Shown: positions 46,611-55,441, numbered from the stretch's first letter. The stretch is DNA of 64,000 bases from Erwinia oleae (GCF_000770305.1 NZ_JNVB01000020.1:23755-87754); one strand, 5' to 3'. Program-made: numbers and translations. Notes: generated from the letters alone by a model not told the origin.

Positions 46611-47705
46611 GTGTCGCTTACTTTCATTGTTGATGATACCCAACGCCCGGCCCGCTTTGGCGCCAGCGCGGTGTGCTGGTCTTCCGCTCACCGTCTGCCG
46701 CTGTGGAGCCTGCGCCCTGCGTTCGATGGCGACTATCCGGACAGCCACCAGCACGTGGTCAGCGCGGGCTACTGCGTAACCACCGGCCTCTACCGCGACA
46801 GCCATGCGCAGGAAGTGACGCACGTCGTGCAGCTGCCTGAAAGTGATGCCGTTGTCGTGCTTGCCGCTCGCGACCAGGCACGCATTGAACGTCTTCCCGG
46901 CGTCAGGCTCTTCAGTCGGGACGCGGGCGACCGCCTGGTGCTGAGCGATGAACACGGCCAGCAGCTGTTGCAGTTGCAGCCGGACGCTTTTGGTCGCTGG
47001 ACGACGGCACCGTCTTCCCTTCCCGCGCCACGGCTGTGCATTGGCCTGCCGGGACGTGAAACCGATCTGCGTGAATCGCCCACGCTTGCCGCGCTGGGCG
47101 ATGCGGCCCATCAGTTAAACATTGGCATAACGCTGCGCTTCCTGCCGCCGGACGGCCTGTCGGACGATGTCGATGAACTGAGCGGGCTGGACGCGCTGAT
47201 CCTGCCGGGCGGTTCATCCATGCGCGTCGTGCGCGGGCAGATCCGTCTGGCGGCGGCCACTCTGCATCGCCCACTGCCGGTGCTCGGGCTGTGTCTCGGC
47301 ATGCAGAGCATGGCGACCGCCGCCCTGCAAACGCAGGCCGGCTACGCCGACGCAATGCTGGCCGAAGTGTCGCCAGCTGCCGCGCTGCACAGCTTCATTG
47401 CCTTTGACGATCGTCGCCATCGCTGCGGTCTGCTTCCGTTTTCACCCTGCGCGCCGCTTCCGTCCGGGCCAGGCGTGATGGCCTACAATCACCGTTATCG
47501 CTTCAATCCCGCGCTGCGTTCGCCGCTTGCGGCAAGCGGCGTTGCGGTCAGTGCGGAAACCGATGGCATTGTGGAAGCCATCTCGCTGCCGGAGCATCCT
47601 TTCTGGCACGGCGTGCAGGGGCACCCGGAACTGCTGTCACGCCCGGATGCGCCCCATCCGCTGTTTACTGCTCTGTTGAACGCGGCGGTCAGCGCGCAAG
47701 CGTAA
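46611..47705 (+). CDS. Class I glutamine amidotransferase-like protein with an unassigned N-terminal domain
   Basis: A 364-residue protein. Residues from about 140 form a C26/GATase1-type domain: nucleophile Cys in GLCLGMQSMA, oxyanion loop LILPGGSSM, and catalytic His and Glu in QGHPEL. It resembles the glutaminase part of CTP synthase and gamma-glutamyl hydrolases. Residues 1-135 match no family I recognise. A catabolic gamma-glutamyl hydrolase or an amide-transfer role are both possible. The 3' end overlaps the convergent DapA-like gene by 17 bases. Confidence 0.75.
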   Translation: MSLTFIVDDTQRPARFGASAVCWSSAHRLPLWSLRPAFDGDYPDSHQHVVSAGYCVTTGLYRDSHAQEVTHVVQLPESDAVVVLAARDQARIERLPGVRLFSRDAGDRLVLSDEHGQQLLQLQPDAFGRWTTAPSSLPAPRLCIGLPGRETDLRESPTLAALGDAAHQLNIGITLRFLPPDGLSDDVDELSGLDALILPGGSSMRVVRGQIRLAAATLHRPLPVLGLCLGMQSMATAALQTQAGYADAMLAEVSPAAALHSFIAFDDRRHRCGLLPFSPCAPLPSGPGVMAYNHRYRFNPALRSPLAASGVAVSAETDGIVEAISLPEHPFWHGVQGHPELLSRPDAPHPLFTALLNAAVSAQA

Positions 47706-48612
47706 CGCCGCAGCGCGGGTCGCGGGCAAGCGCAGCCATTACCCCGGCCAGCGCCGTCTGTGCGCTGTCCGATATCGGCTTGAGCGGCGCGCGAACCGTG
47801 CCGCCGTTGAAGCCGCGCAGCGCCATCGCCGCCTTCACTAACTGCGGCTGGCCGTGCTGGCGCGCCAGCGCACGATAGTCGTACCACAGCTGATGCAGGT
47901 CGCGCGCGGTGTCGGCATCGCCCTGCTCCAGCGCGCGGAAAGTGGCGAGGATCACTTCAGGCAGTGCGCCGCTGTTGGTGGTGCTGATGCCGTCAAAACC
48001 GCACATCATCGGGCCGAGAAAAGCCAGATCGGAGGCGCAGAACAGGCGCAGCCGCCCGCGAAGCTGGTTAGCGATCTGATCAATGGCCGTTGGGTTAAGA
48101 TCGCCCTGCTTGATACCAACCACGCCGGGGATCTCCGCCAGCTTCACCAGTTGGGCAGGCGACAGCGTGATACCGATGCCCGGCGCGTTATAGATCAGGA
48201 TGCCGGTTTTCGACAGCGGCGCCATCTCCTGGAAAAACGCGTGAATCTGCTCGTCGGTGATCTCACTGACGAATGGCGGGGTCACCATCGGCAGGCCGCC
48301 CAGATCGCCCGCCAGCGCGGTAAGCTCGCGTACTTCGCGCGGCGAGGAAGAGGCGCTGCACAGCATCACCGGCACACGATCGCCGACAACCGCCATCACC
48401 TCATTAAACAGCCGGCGACGCTCGTCCAGCGACATCACCGGAAACTCGCCGTAGGTGCCGCCAATTAAAATACCGTCGTAGCCCAGCGCAATTACCCGCT
48501 CGATATTTTCCGCCAGCGCGGCAAAATCGATGTCGCCCTGCGCATCAAAAGGCGTCACCGTAATGTTGAAAATGCCCCGCAGGCGTTCACGGCACTCGTT
48601 AATGTCTTTCAT
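47689..48612 (-). CDS. DapA/N-acetylneuraminate lyase family protein
   Basis: A 307-residue class I aldolase/lyase of the dihydrodipicolinate synthase superfamily. The Schiff-base lysine is in GVVGIKQGD, the catalytic tyrosine in ILIYNAPG, and the N-terminal TVTPFD strand is typical. It lacks enough features to name a substrate; true DapA is usually shorter and encoded elsewhere. It is last in the seven-gene uptake/catabolism operon, 9 bases after the M24 gene, so it probably cleaves or forms a C-C bond in that pathway. Confidence 0.88.
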   Translation of the reverse strand: MKDINECRERLRGIFNITVTPFDAQGDIDFAALAENIERVIALGYDGILIGGTYGEFPVMSLDERRRLFNEVMAVVGDRVPVMLCSASSSPREVRELTALAGDLGGLPMVTPPFVSEITDEQIHAFFQEMAPLSKTGILIYNAPGIGITLSPAQLVKLAEIPGVVGIKQGDLNPTAIDQIANQLRGRLRLFCASDLAFLGPMMCGFDGISTTNSGALPEVILATFRALEQGDADTARDLHQLWYDYRALARQHGQPQLVKAAMALRGFNGGTVRAPLKPISDSAQTALAGVMAALARDPRCGVTLAR

Positions 48613-48621
48613 ACTGGTTCC

Positions 48622-49791
48622 TTATAATAAAGTGAGAGGGCGGGCCAGGGTGCCCAACTGACGGTAGCCGGTGTCGGTAACCACCACGGTTTCACTGACG
48701 CCAACGGTAAACTCGCCGTAGATGCGCAGCGCGGGTGGAATGTGAAAGGTCATGCCCGGTTGCAGTTCAGTGGTCACGCCGCTGTAGAGGCTGAGGATTG
48801 CACCTTCGCCCCAGTCCGGCGCAAACGAGACGCCTACGGAGTAGCCGGTGCGTTTTTTGAAGTTGTCGGTAAAGCCCGCGCGATCGATAACCTGCTGGCA
48901 GGCAAGGTGCGGCGCTTCGCAGGTGGCGCCGGGGCGGATCGCGTCCAGCGCCGCCTGAAGCGCTTCCTGGCACACTTTTTCCATTTCCTGCGCGATCGCA
49001 GGCGGTTTGCCGAGCCAGGCGGAACGCATCAGCGCCGCATGATAGCGATCGTGCGCGGCAGCCATTTCAAGGAATACAGGTTCGCCGGACTGCAAGATGC
49101 GACGACGCCAGGTGCCGTGCGGAATGCCGGTGCGCGGCCCGCTGGAAACCAGCGGCTCCATGCCGACGTACTCCGATCCGGCGGCAATGGCCGAACCCAT
49201 CATGGCCGACACCAGCGCATTTTCGTCCGCGCCCGCGCGGATCGCCGCAATGCCCGCCGTCATGCCTGCATCCACGTAGCGCGCGGCCATGCTGATTTTT
49301 TCCAGCTCGGCGGCGGATTTCACCGCGCGCAGCGGTTCGATAACGCCTGCCGCATCGGCCACCGTACCCAGTTTGTCCTGGAGGGTTTCATACACCGCAA
49401 TCGGCAGGAACCAGCCGCGCTTATCAATGCCGATACGCTTTTTCAGCCAGTCGCGCTGTTGCAGCTTGCCGACTAAAAAATCCACCGGGTTGTCGCCGTC
49501 CTGATAGATGGCGGCGTCGCTGATATAGGTGTTGGCGATAAAATTGAAGTATTCCAGTTGACGAATAATAAAAACGGGTTCGCCCTCGACCGGCAGCAGC
49601 AGCGCCTGGAAGGTGTAGTAACCTGGCGTCTGTTGGCCGGTAAGCCAGAAGATATTTTCCGGGCCGGTGACGATCATCACGTCGATACCTGCCTGGCTCA
49701 GCCGCTCGCGGGTGCGATGGATGCGCTGTGCGTACTCGTCGGCCACAAAGGCAGATTCACTGCCCTGAATCACATTATCGGGGTGTTGCAT
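48622..49791 (-). CDS. M24 family creatinase/ectoine hydrolase-like protein (metal ligands absent)
   Basis: A 389-residue pita-bread-fold protein of peptidase family M24. The N-terminal creatinase domain spans residues 15-155 and the catalytic fold about 165-389. Positions of the usual metal ligands (D, D, H, E, E) are replaced: FLEMAA for LLDxGA, YHAALMRS for YxSDxTR, GYSVGV for GHGIG, HIPPAL for IEPG. This is the pattern of the metal-free branch that includes creatinase and ectoine hydrolase (DoeA/EutD). It probably opens a cyclic or amidine C-N bond. Overlaps the enolase-superfamily gene by one base. Confidence 0.85.
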   Translation of the reverse strand: MQHPDNVIQGSESAFVADEYAQRIHRTRERLSQAGIDVMIVTGPENIFWLTGQQTPGYYTFQALLLPVEGEPVFIIRQLEYFNFIANTYISDAAIYQDGDNPVDFLVGKLQQRDWLKKRIGIDKRGWFLPIAVYETLQDKLGTVADAAGVIEPLRAVKSAAELEKISMAARYVDAGMTAGIAAIRAGADENALVSAMMGSAIAAGSEYVGMEPLVSSGPRTGIPHGTWRRRILQSGEPVFLEMAAAHDRYHAALMRSAWLGKPPAIAQEMEKVCQEALQAALDAIRPGATCEAPHLACQQVIDRAGFTDNFKKRTGYSVGVSFAPDWGEGAILSLYSGVTTELQPGMTFHIPPALRIYGEFTVGVSETVVVTDTGYRQLGTLARPLTLL

Positions 49792-50879
49792 CAGAAAAAC
49801 TCCTGAAGAAAAGTGGCACGCGCGGCATCAAAATGCACGCCCAGACCGGGGAGATCGGGCACGCTCACGCAGCCCTGGTGGTAAAAAGGACCGCTGACCG
49901 CATCGTCAGTCAGCCCGTCGGCGCCGTAAAGTTCGGCAAAATCAGGTTGGATACGCTGGCAAAGCTGGATGGCCGCCGCCGTCGCAGCGTGGCCCTCATT
50001 CATCTGGCCGATCATAAACGGGACGCTGGCCGCCTTCAGGCGCTGTGCGGCGGCAAGCGTGGGCAGAATTCCCCCCAGCTTCACCAGTTTGAGATGCCCC
50101 CACAGCGCGCCGCCCGCTTCCGCCAGGCGGGCGATGGCGGCCTCGCTGTTGAGGCTCTCATCCAGCATGAGGGGGATGCCGCAGGCGGTGAGATCCGCCA
50201 GCGCCGCATCGTCCGCAACGGCAAGCGGCTGCTCAACATAGCTGAGCGACAGCGCTATTAACTGTGGTAAATACGCCTGCGCCTGGCTGACAGACCACTG
50301 CCCGTTGACGTCAATCGCCAGCGAGACAGCGTCGCCAAAACGCTCGCGCAGCAGCCTCAGCCGCCGCAGATCGGTGGCGAAATCCGTTACGCCCGCGCGC
50401 AGCTTGAGCTGAGTAAACCCGCGTTCGAGATAGGTTTCCGCCTGGTCGATCAACTGCGCGTCGGTGCCCCAGAACAGCGTCTGGTTGGTGGCGACAGGAA
50501 GCGGTGAGGCGCCGCCGCCCAGCCAGCGCGACAGCGGCTGGTTATGCTGACGCGCCTGCAAATCCAGTAACGCCATCTCCAGCAGCATTCGCGAGGGCGT
50601 CAGCAGGCCGCTGTCCGGCGCATGCACCGCCGCCAGCTGCGCGGCAATCTCCTGCGTCCCGTCCCGGCGCGCCAGGTACTGCTGAACGTTATTCAGCACC
50701 TGCGTTTCGCTGTAGCCATGCAGATACTGAATATTCAGTCGCACCTCGCCGACGCCCTGCGCGCCGTCATCGTCAAGCGTCAGCCACAGGGTATCCAGCG
50801 CGTTAATCGCCCCGGACGCGGCGGTATGCAGCGTGACGCCCGCGTAGTGAAGATCGCCCCGCCAGAGTCTGGCCTTCAC
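49791..50879 (-). CDS. Enolase superfamily (mandelate racemase/muconate lactonizing) enzyme
   Basis: A 362-residue enzyme with the capping domain (about 1-125) and TIM barrel of the enolase superfamily. Metal ligands are in LAIDVNGQW, SYVEQPL and MLDESL; the acid/base lysines are in TQLKLRAG and KLVKLGG. The family abstracts a proton next to a carboxylate, so amino-acid or dipeptide epimerase, N-succinylamino-acid racemase or cycloisomerase activity are the main options. The GTG start at 50879 overlaps the M20 stop (GTGA). It sits with an M20 deacylase, suggestive of racemase-plus-deacylase processing of N-acyl amino acids. Confidence 0.87.
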   Translation of the reverse strand: MKARLWRGDLHYAGVTLHTAASGAINALDTLWLTLDDDGAQGVGEVRLNIQYLHGYSETQVLNNVQQYLARRDGTQEIAAQLAAVHAPDSGLLTPSRMLLEMALLDLQARQHNQPLSRWLGGGASPLPVATNQTLFWGTDAQLIDQAETYLERGFTQLKLRAGVTDFATDLRRLRLLRERFGDAVSLAIDVNGQWSVSQAQAYLPQLIALSLSYVEQPLAVADDAALADLTACGIPLMLDESLNSEAAIARLAEAGGALWGHLKLVKLGGILPTLAAAQRLKAASVPFMIGQMNEGHAATAAAIQLCQRIQPDFAELYGADGLTDDAVSGPFYHQGCVSVPDLPGLGVHFDAARATFLQEFF

Positions 50880-52051
50880 GATGCCGCCTCCACGGGCAGC
50901 ATCGCCAGCGCAATCGCCCGATAGATAGAGGCGGCAGCGATAAATTCCTCAATGGGCACGAACTCATCCGGCTTGTGCGCCACCGCCAGCGAGCCGGGGC
51001 CGATCACCACGCCTTTCGCGCCAAGCGTACGAAAGTGCACCAGGTCGCAGCCGCCCTGAAAACCAAACGGCCCCGGATCCGGCTGGCCATAGCGACGACA
51101 GGCATCGAGGCTCGCCTGCACAATCGCTTCCGCGCTGTCGGTTTCGGTGGCGCCGCCGGTGGTGGGTTGCCAGGCGACGATCTCCGCCTCCACGCCGTAG
51201 CGCGTTTGCGCCGTCTGCAACAGCTGTTGCAGTTCCGCTTTTACCGCCGCTTCGTCTTCTCCCGGCACCATACGACGATCGAGCAGCAGCTCGCAGCTTT
51301 CGGGCACCACGTTATCGGCATGGCCGCCATGAACCCGCGTAACGGTCAGGCTGGCATTGCCCACCAGCGGATGACAGCGGCAGCGAACCTGCTGGTGGTG
51401 CGCCTCTTCCACCAGCCCAAGCAGTTTTGCGGCACTGTAAATGGCATTGACGCCCAGCTCCGGCGTGCCCGAATGTGCGGAGACGCCTTTTACCCGCACG
51501 CGCGGACGCAGGCTGCCCTTGTGCGCCGAAAAGGTGGCGTTTGAGGTAGGTTCGCCAATTACCGCGAAATCAATAGTGGGCGGCGCGTCGCGCACATAAT
51601 GCTTCGCGCCCTCGCTCGCCACTTCTTCATCGGCGGTGAACACGCCCATCAGCGTGCCGGACCAGCCGTCGCGCTGTGCGGAGAGCAGGCGCAGCGCCTC
51701 GATCATTGCCACCATCGGCCCTTTGGCATCACAGGCGCCGCGTCCATACAGTTTCCCTTCCCGCTCGGTGAGCGTAAAAGGATCCTGGGTCCAGCCTTCT
51801 CCGGCAGGCACCACGTCCAGATGGGTGTTAAAGGCGAAACACGGCCCGCTGCCGTTGCGCAGCACTGCCGTCACGTTGGTGCGGCCCGGCGCATATTCGC
51901 TGAACGACAGGTCAAAACCGGCTTCTTCCAGCCAGCCCGCGACGCATTCGGCCGCTTCGCGCTCGCGTCCCGGCGGGTTTTCGGTGTTGATCGCCACCAG
52001 CGCGGTCAGGTTCTGTTTCATGCGCACGCTGTCGACGTTACTGGTCGTCAT
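50876..52051 (-). CDS. M20 family deacylase (ArgE/DapE-like)
   Basis: A 391-residue di-zinc hydrolase of family M20. Metal-binding motifs are FAFNTHLDVVP, YGRGACDAKG, TADEEVASEGA and FGFQGGCDLVHF. It removes an acyl group from, or cleaves a peptide bond in, an amino-acid derivative; ArgE and DapE are the best known relatives. It lies in the seven-gene operon between the ABC ATPase and the enolase-superfamily gene. The ATG at 52051 has GGAG at correct spacing; a GTG two codons earlier opens the same frame. Confidence 0.9.
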   Translation of the reverse strand: MTTSNVDSVRMKQNLTALVAINTENPPGREREAAECVAGWLEEAGFDLSFSEYAPGRTNVTAVLRNGSGPCFAFNTHLDVVPAGEGWTQDPFTLTEREGKLYGRGACDAKGPMVAMIEALRLLSAQRDGWSGTLMGVFTADEEVASEGAKHYVRDAPPTIDFAVIGEPTSNATFSAHKGSLRPRVRVKGVSAHSGTPELGVNAIYSAAKLLGLVEEAHHQQVRCRCHPLVGNASLTVTRVHGGHADNVVPESCELLLDRRMVPGEDEAAVKAELQQLLQTAQTRYGVEAEIVAWQPTTGGATETDSAEAIVQASLDACRRYGQPDPGPFGFQGGCDLVHFRTLGAKGVVIGPGSLAVAHKPDEFVPIEEFIAAASIYRAIALAMLPVEAAS

Positions 52052-52064
52052 AGTCACTCCGCTA

Positions 52065-52811
52065 TTAATGTAAGATTTGATCGAGGAAGCGGCGCGCGCG
52101 CTCGCTTACCTGGCCGGAAAAGAAGTCGCTGGCGCTGGCCCGTTCCAGAATTTCACCCTCTTCCATAAAGAGGATCTGGTTGGCCGCGCGGCGTGCGAAG
52201 CCCATTTCATGCGTCACCACCATGCTGGTCATGCCCTCGGCGCTCAGTTCCGCCATCACGTCCAGCACTTCGCGGATCATCTCCGGGTCCAGCGCCGAGG
52301 TCGGTTCGTCGTAGAGCATCAGTTCCGGCTTCATCGCAAGCGCACGCGCGATAGCCACACGCTGCTGCTGACCGCCGGAAAGCTCGTCGGGAAAGTGATC
52401 GGCGCGGTCGGTGATCCGCACCTTCGCCAACAGATGTTCCGCCTGCTTACGCGCCTCAATGCGGTTGAGGCCGAGCACCGTCATCGGCGCCAGCATGATG
52501 TTTTCCGCCGCCGTGAGATGTGAAAACAGCTCATAGTTTTGAAAGACCATGCCGATGCGCTGGCGAAGCTGGTGCGGCGGCACTTCGCCGCGGCTGATGT
52601 TCTGGCGATTAAAGAAGACGTCGCCGCCGTCGGCGGGCGTCAGCAGATTGACGCAGCGCAGCAGCGTTGATTTCCCGGAGCCTGACGGCCCAATCAGCAC
52701 CACCGTTTCTCCACGTCGAACGCTGAGCGAGCAGTTTTTCAGCACGGTTTGCCGCCCGAAGGCTTTATCAATACCGGCCAGTTCCAGCAGCGGTTTGTTA
52801 TCAATACTCAT
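52065..52811 (-). CDS. Polar amino acid ABC transporter ATP-binding protein
   Basis: A 248-residue ATPase of the GlnQ/HisP type. Walker A GPSGSGKST, signature LSGGQQQRVAIARAL, Walker B LMLYDEPTSALDP and the switch VVTHEMGFAR are all intact. It couples ATP hydrolysis to import through the adjacent permease (4-base overlap). It belongs to the operon with binding protein, permease and catabolic enzymes. Confidence 0.95.
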   Translation of the reverse strand: MSIDNKPLLELAGIDKAFGRQTVLKNCSLSVRRGETVVLIGPSGSGKSTLLRCVNLLTPADGGDVFFNRQNISRGEVPPHQLRQRIGMVFQNYELFSHLTAAENIMLAPMTVLGLNRIEARKQAEHLLAKVRITDRADHFPDELSGGQQQRVAIARALAMKPELMLYDEPTSALDPEMIREVLDVMAELSAEGMTSMVVTHEMGFARRAANQILFMEEGEILERASASDFFSGQVSERARRFLDQILH

Positions 52812-53524
52812 GACGCCTCCCGTGCCGGTTCCGGCAGCGCAGTTTTACCGGACTGGCTTTTGCGCCGACGCTGTTTCGGATCCAGCGAACGCTCCAGCCA
52901 CGACTGGAAAATCATAAAAAGGGTGGTCAGCAGCAGGTAGTAGATGCCCGCCGCGCACAGCGCTTCGAAGTAGCGAAAGCTGGCGCTGGCGGTCTGGTTG
53001 GCGATCAGCAGCAGCTCCTGCACCGCGATCACCGACACCAGCGCGCTGGATTTCAGCATGCTGATCATCTGGTTTCCCATCGGCGGCAGCACAATTCGCG
53101 CCGCCTGCGGCAGAACCACCTTGCGCATGATCTGCGCGTTGGTCATCCCCAGCGCCATGCCCGCCGTGCGCTGGCCGCTTTTCACCGCCTGAAGACCGGA
53201 GCGCAGTATTTCCGCCATGTAGGCGCCTTCGTTGAGCGAGAGCGCCAGGATGGCACAGGTAAACGCCGAGAAACGGATGCCAAAACCGGGCAGCACGTTG
53301 TAAACGAAGATGATTTGAAACAGCACCGGCGTCCCGCGAAACAGCCACAGGTAAAAGAAGGCCAGGCCGCGCGCGGCGCGGAATCGCGACTCCTGAAGCA
53401 GCGCCAGCACCAGACCCAGCACCACGCCGCACAGCAGCGCGCTGATAGTGATCAACAGCGTCATCCACGCGCCTTCAAGGAAGGAAGGTGAGATGACGTA
53501 CTGCCACATTAACTCTATTGACAT
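52808..53524 (-). CDS. Polar amino acid ABC transporter permease
   Basis: A 238-residue inner-membrane permease of the HisM/GlnP family with about five helices and the EAA-type loop (MALGMTNAQIMRKVVLPQAAR) that contacts the ATPase. A single permease gene suggests a homodimer. It lies 21 bases after the binding protein and overlaps the ATPase start. Confidence 0.94.
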   Translation of the reverse strand: MSIELMWQYVISPSFLEGAWMTLLITISALLCGVVLGLVLALLQESRFRAARGLAFFYLWLFRGTPVLFQIIFVYNVLPGFGIRFSAFTCAILALSLNEGAYMAEILRSGLQAVKSGQRTAGMALGMTNAQIMRKVVLPQAARIVLPPMGNQMISMLKSSALVSVIAVQELLLIANQTASASFRYFEALCAAGIYYLLLTTLFMIFQSWLERSLDPKQRRRKSQSGKTALPEPAREAS

Positions 53525-53545
53525 AACATTCTCCGGGTAGCGGCT

Positions 53546-54358
53546 TTAGAAAATGGCGACCGATTCAGGGAAGCGCCATTTCTCGATAAGCTGCTTATAA
53601 GTGCCGTCTTTCACCAGCGCCTTCAGCCCTTTCTCAAGCTGAGCGCGGGTTTCGCTATCGCCCTTGCGCACCGCAAACGCGATCTGCGTATCGGCTTCGA
53701 ACTCCGCGCCAACCGCTTCAAACACGCCCGGTTTTTCGGTCAGCAGCGCTACCGTGCCCGGCGTGGAGAGAAACTCCGCATCGGCACGGCCCTGCGCCAC
53801 CGCCACCGCGGAGTCGGTGGCGGCCGGGAACGTCATCACGTTGATGGCCTCTTTTTTCGCCGCCAGACATTTTTTATTGTCCTCGCGCGCCTGGCTCTCT
53901 TCGATGCCGCCCAGCGTCACCACCACGTTTTTACCGCACAGCGAGAGATCGCGGCCGGTGATGCCGGCCGGATTCCCTTTACGCACCACCACGCGGCTGC
54001 CGATCTTCAGGTAAGGCACAAAATCCACCTGCGAGGCGCGCGTCGGATTGACGTACATGGCCGAGTTGATGACGTCCAGCCGCTTGCCCTGAAGCGCCGG
54101 GATCAGCCCTTTGAACTCCATCTGCATGGGCGCCGGGGTCAGGTTAATGTGTTTGCTCAGCGCGTTAATCAGATCGATATCAAAGCCGGTCAGCTGTCCG
54201 TCCTTCACGTATTCGAAGGGCATAAAGGTGGCGGCGGTACCGTAGGTGAGCTTGCCGGGCGCGACGCTTTCGGCGGCCTGACTGGCGAACGGCGTTAATG
54301 CACACAGCACCAAACCCAGTCCGGCAACGTGACGAAACATCAGATTTTGTCTGGACAT
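53546..54358 (-). CDS. Periplasmic amino acid-binding protein
   Basis: A 270-residue solute-binding protein of family 3 (polar amino acids). The start at 54358 (MSRQNLMFRHVAG) follows AGGAG and gives a proper signal peptide cleaved after SQA (about residue 27). The mature part has GFDIDLINALSKH and the GTAATFMPFEY opening typical of family 3. It delivers the substrate to the permease and ATPase that follow. The frame upstream (to 54517) is not coding. The gene is first in its operon and divergent from the GntR gene. Confidence 0.93.
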   Translation of the reverse strand: MSRQNLMFRHVAGLGLVLCALTPFASQAAESVAPGKLTYGTAATFMPFEYVKDGQLTGFDIDLINALSKHINLTPAPMQMEFKGLIPALQGKRLDVINSAMYVNPTRASQVDFVPYLKIGSRVVVRKGNPAGITGRDLSLCGKNVVVTLGGIEESQAREDNKKCLAAKKEAINVMTFPAATDSAVAVAQGRADAEFLSTPGTVALLTEKPGVFEAVGAEFEADTQIAFAVRKGDSETRAQLEKGLKALVKDGTYKQLIEKWRFPESVAIF

Positions 54359-54395
54359 GCTCTTCTCCTGGCGAAAATTGATTGGTTTTTGTGGC

Positions 54396-54515
54396 TCATT
54401 AAATACAATCACTGCGGCAGCAAATGCCTCTTTTATGTGCAGCAGTGCGCGAAAATGGTGCAGCATTTGCTTTATTTCGCGCTGACTCCTGCCTGTGATA
54501 TCGTACTTAATGAAC
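54396..54515. promoter_or_regulatory. Divergent promoter region with paired inverted sites
   Basis: TCATTAAATAC (54396-54406) recurs inverted as GTACTTAATGA (54505-54515), 10 of 11 bases matching. One site is 38 bases from the binding-protein start and the other 30 bases from the GntR start, a symmetric placement that suggests operators for the GntR regulator on each promoter. Confidence 0.45.
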
Positions 54516-54544
54516 AAATAAATACATTTCAGGACATCTTACTC

Positions 54545-55441
54545 ATGCAGTCTGCCTCTTCCGCAAGCAGTCGCCGGATCGCCCGACAAATACTTGACCT
54601 GATCTATGAAGCAAGATTCGATCCAGGTCATCATTTGCGTGAACAACCGCTGGCCGACGCGCTCGGCGTTTCCCGCACGCCGATACGCGCCGGACTGAAA
54701 GAGCTCACGCTGCTGGGCGCGGTGGAAGCCAGGCCCAATCAGGGATTTTTCCTGTTAAAGAGCGGCGACGAACTTGAGCGCCTGGCGATTGAGCAGCCGA
54801 TCAGTAACGATCAGGCGCTCTATGAGCAACTGGTGCGGGAACGTATCGCCGGCGCGCTGCCGGAAACGTTTAACCAGACGGAGATCGCCCAGCGCTACGA
54901 GGCGGATCGCGGCGTGCTGACGCGCACGCTGCTCAGGCTGGCGGAGGACGGGCTGATCGCCCGTAATGCGGGCCACGGCTGGCGATTTCTTCAGACGCTG
55001 AACTCCGAAATCGCGCTGCGCAACGGCTATGGCTTTCGCCTGATGATTGAGCCTGCCGCGCTGCTGTCTCCACAATTTCGGCTCGACAGACAAACGCTGA
55101 AGCGCATTCGCGCACGCCATCTGTGGCTGATTACGCATCCCGATATTACTCAGGTTCCGGCGAAGCACATCTTTGAAACCGATGCCTCTTTCCACGAGAT
55201 GCTGGCGGAAGCAAGCGACAACCCCTTTGTTCTTCAGGCCGTACAGCAGCAAAACCGCCTGCGCCGGCTGCTGGAATTCGGCAGTTATCACAACAAACGC
55301 CGCGTCAAAGAGTGGTGCGAAGAGCATGTGGCCATCCTTGATGCCATACGCGCAAACAGACTGGATGAAGCCGCTATGCGCATGCGCGACCATCTGCAAT
55401 CCGCTTACGATCAGGTGGTGGTAAAAGTCGCCAGAGACTAA
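54545..55441 (+). CDS. GntR family regulator with a second winged helix
   Basis: A 298-residue regulator. The N-terminal GntR winged helix (about residues 8-75) contains REQPLADALGVSRTPIR. A second winged-helix-like unit (about 90-155) contains FNQTEIAQRYEADRGVLTRT. An FCD-type ligand domain follows (about 165-298) with FHEMLAEASDN and EEHVAILDAI. FCD regulators bind carboxylic acids. It is divergent from the ABC/catabolic operon and upstream of an SDR gene, so it probably controls both. The ATG at 54545 is chosen because the longer frame runs back into the binding-protein gene. Confidence 0.87.
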   Translation: MQSASSASSRRIARQILDLIYEARFDPGHHLREQPLADALGVSRTPIRAGLKELTLLGAVEARPNQGFFLLKSGDELERLAIEQPISNDQALYEQLVRERIAGALPETFNQTEIAQRYEADRGVLTRTLLRLAEDGLIARNAGHGWRFLQTLNSEIALRNGYGFRLMIEPAALLSPQFRLDRQTLKRIRARHLWLITHPDITQVPAKHIFETDASFHEMLAEASDNPFVLQAVQQQNRLRRLLEFGSYHNKRRVKEWCEEHVAILDAIRANRLDEAAMRMRDHLQSAYDQVVVKVARD

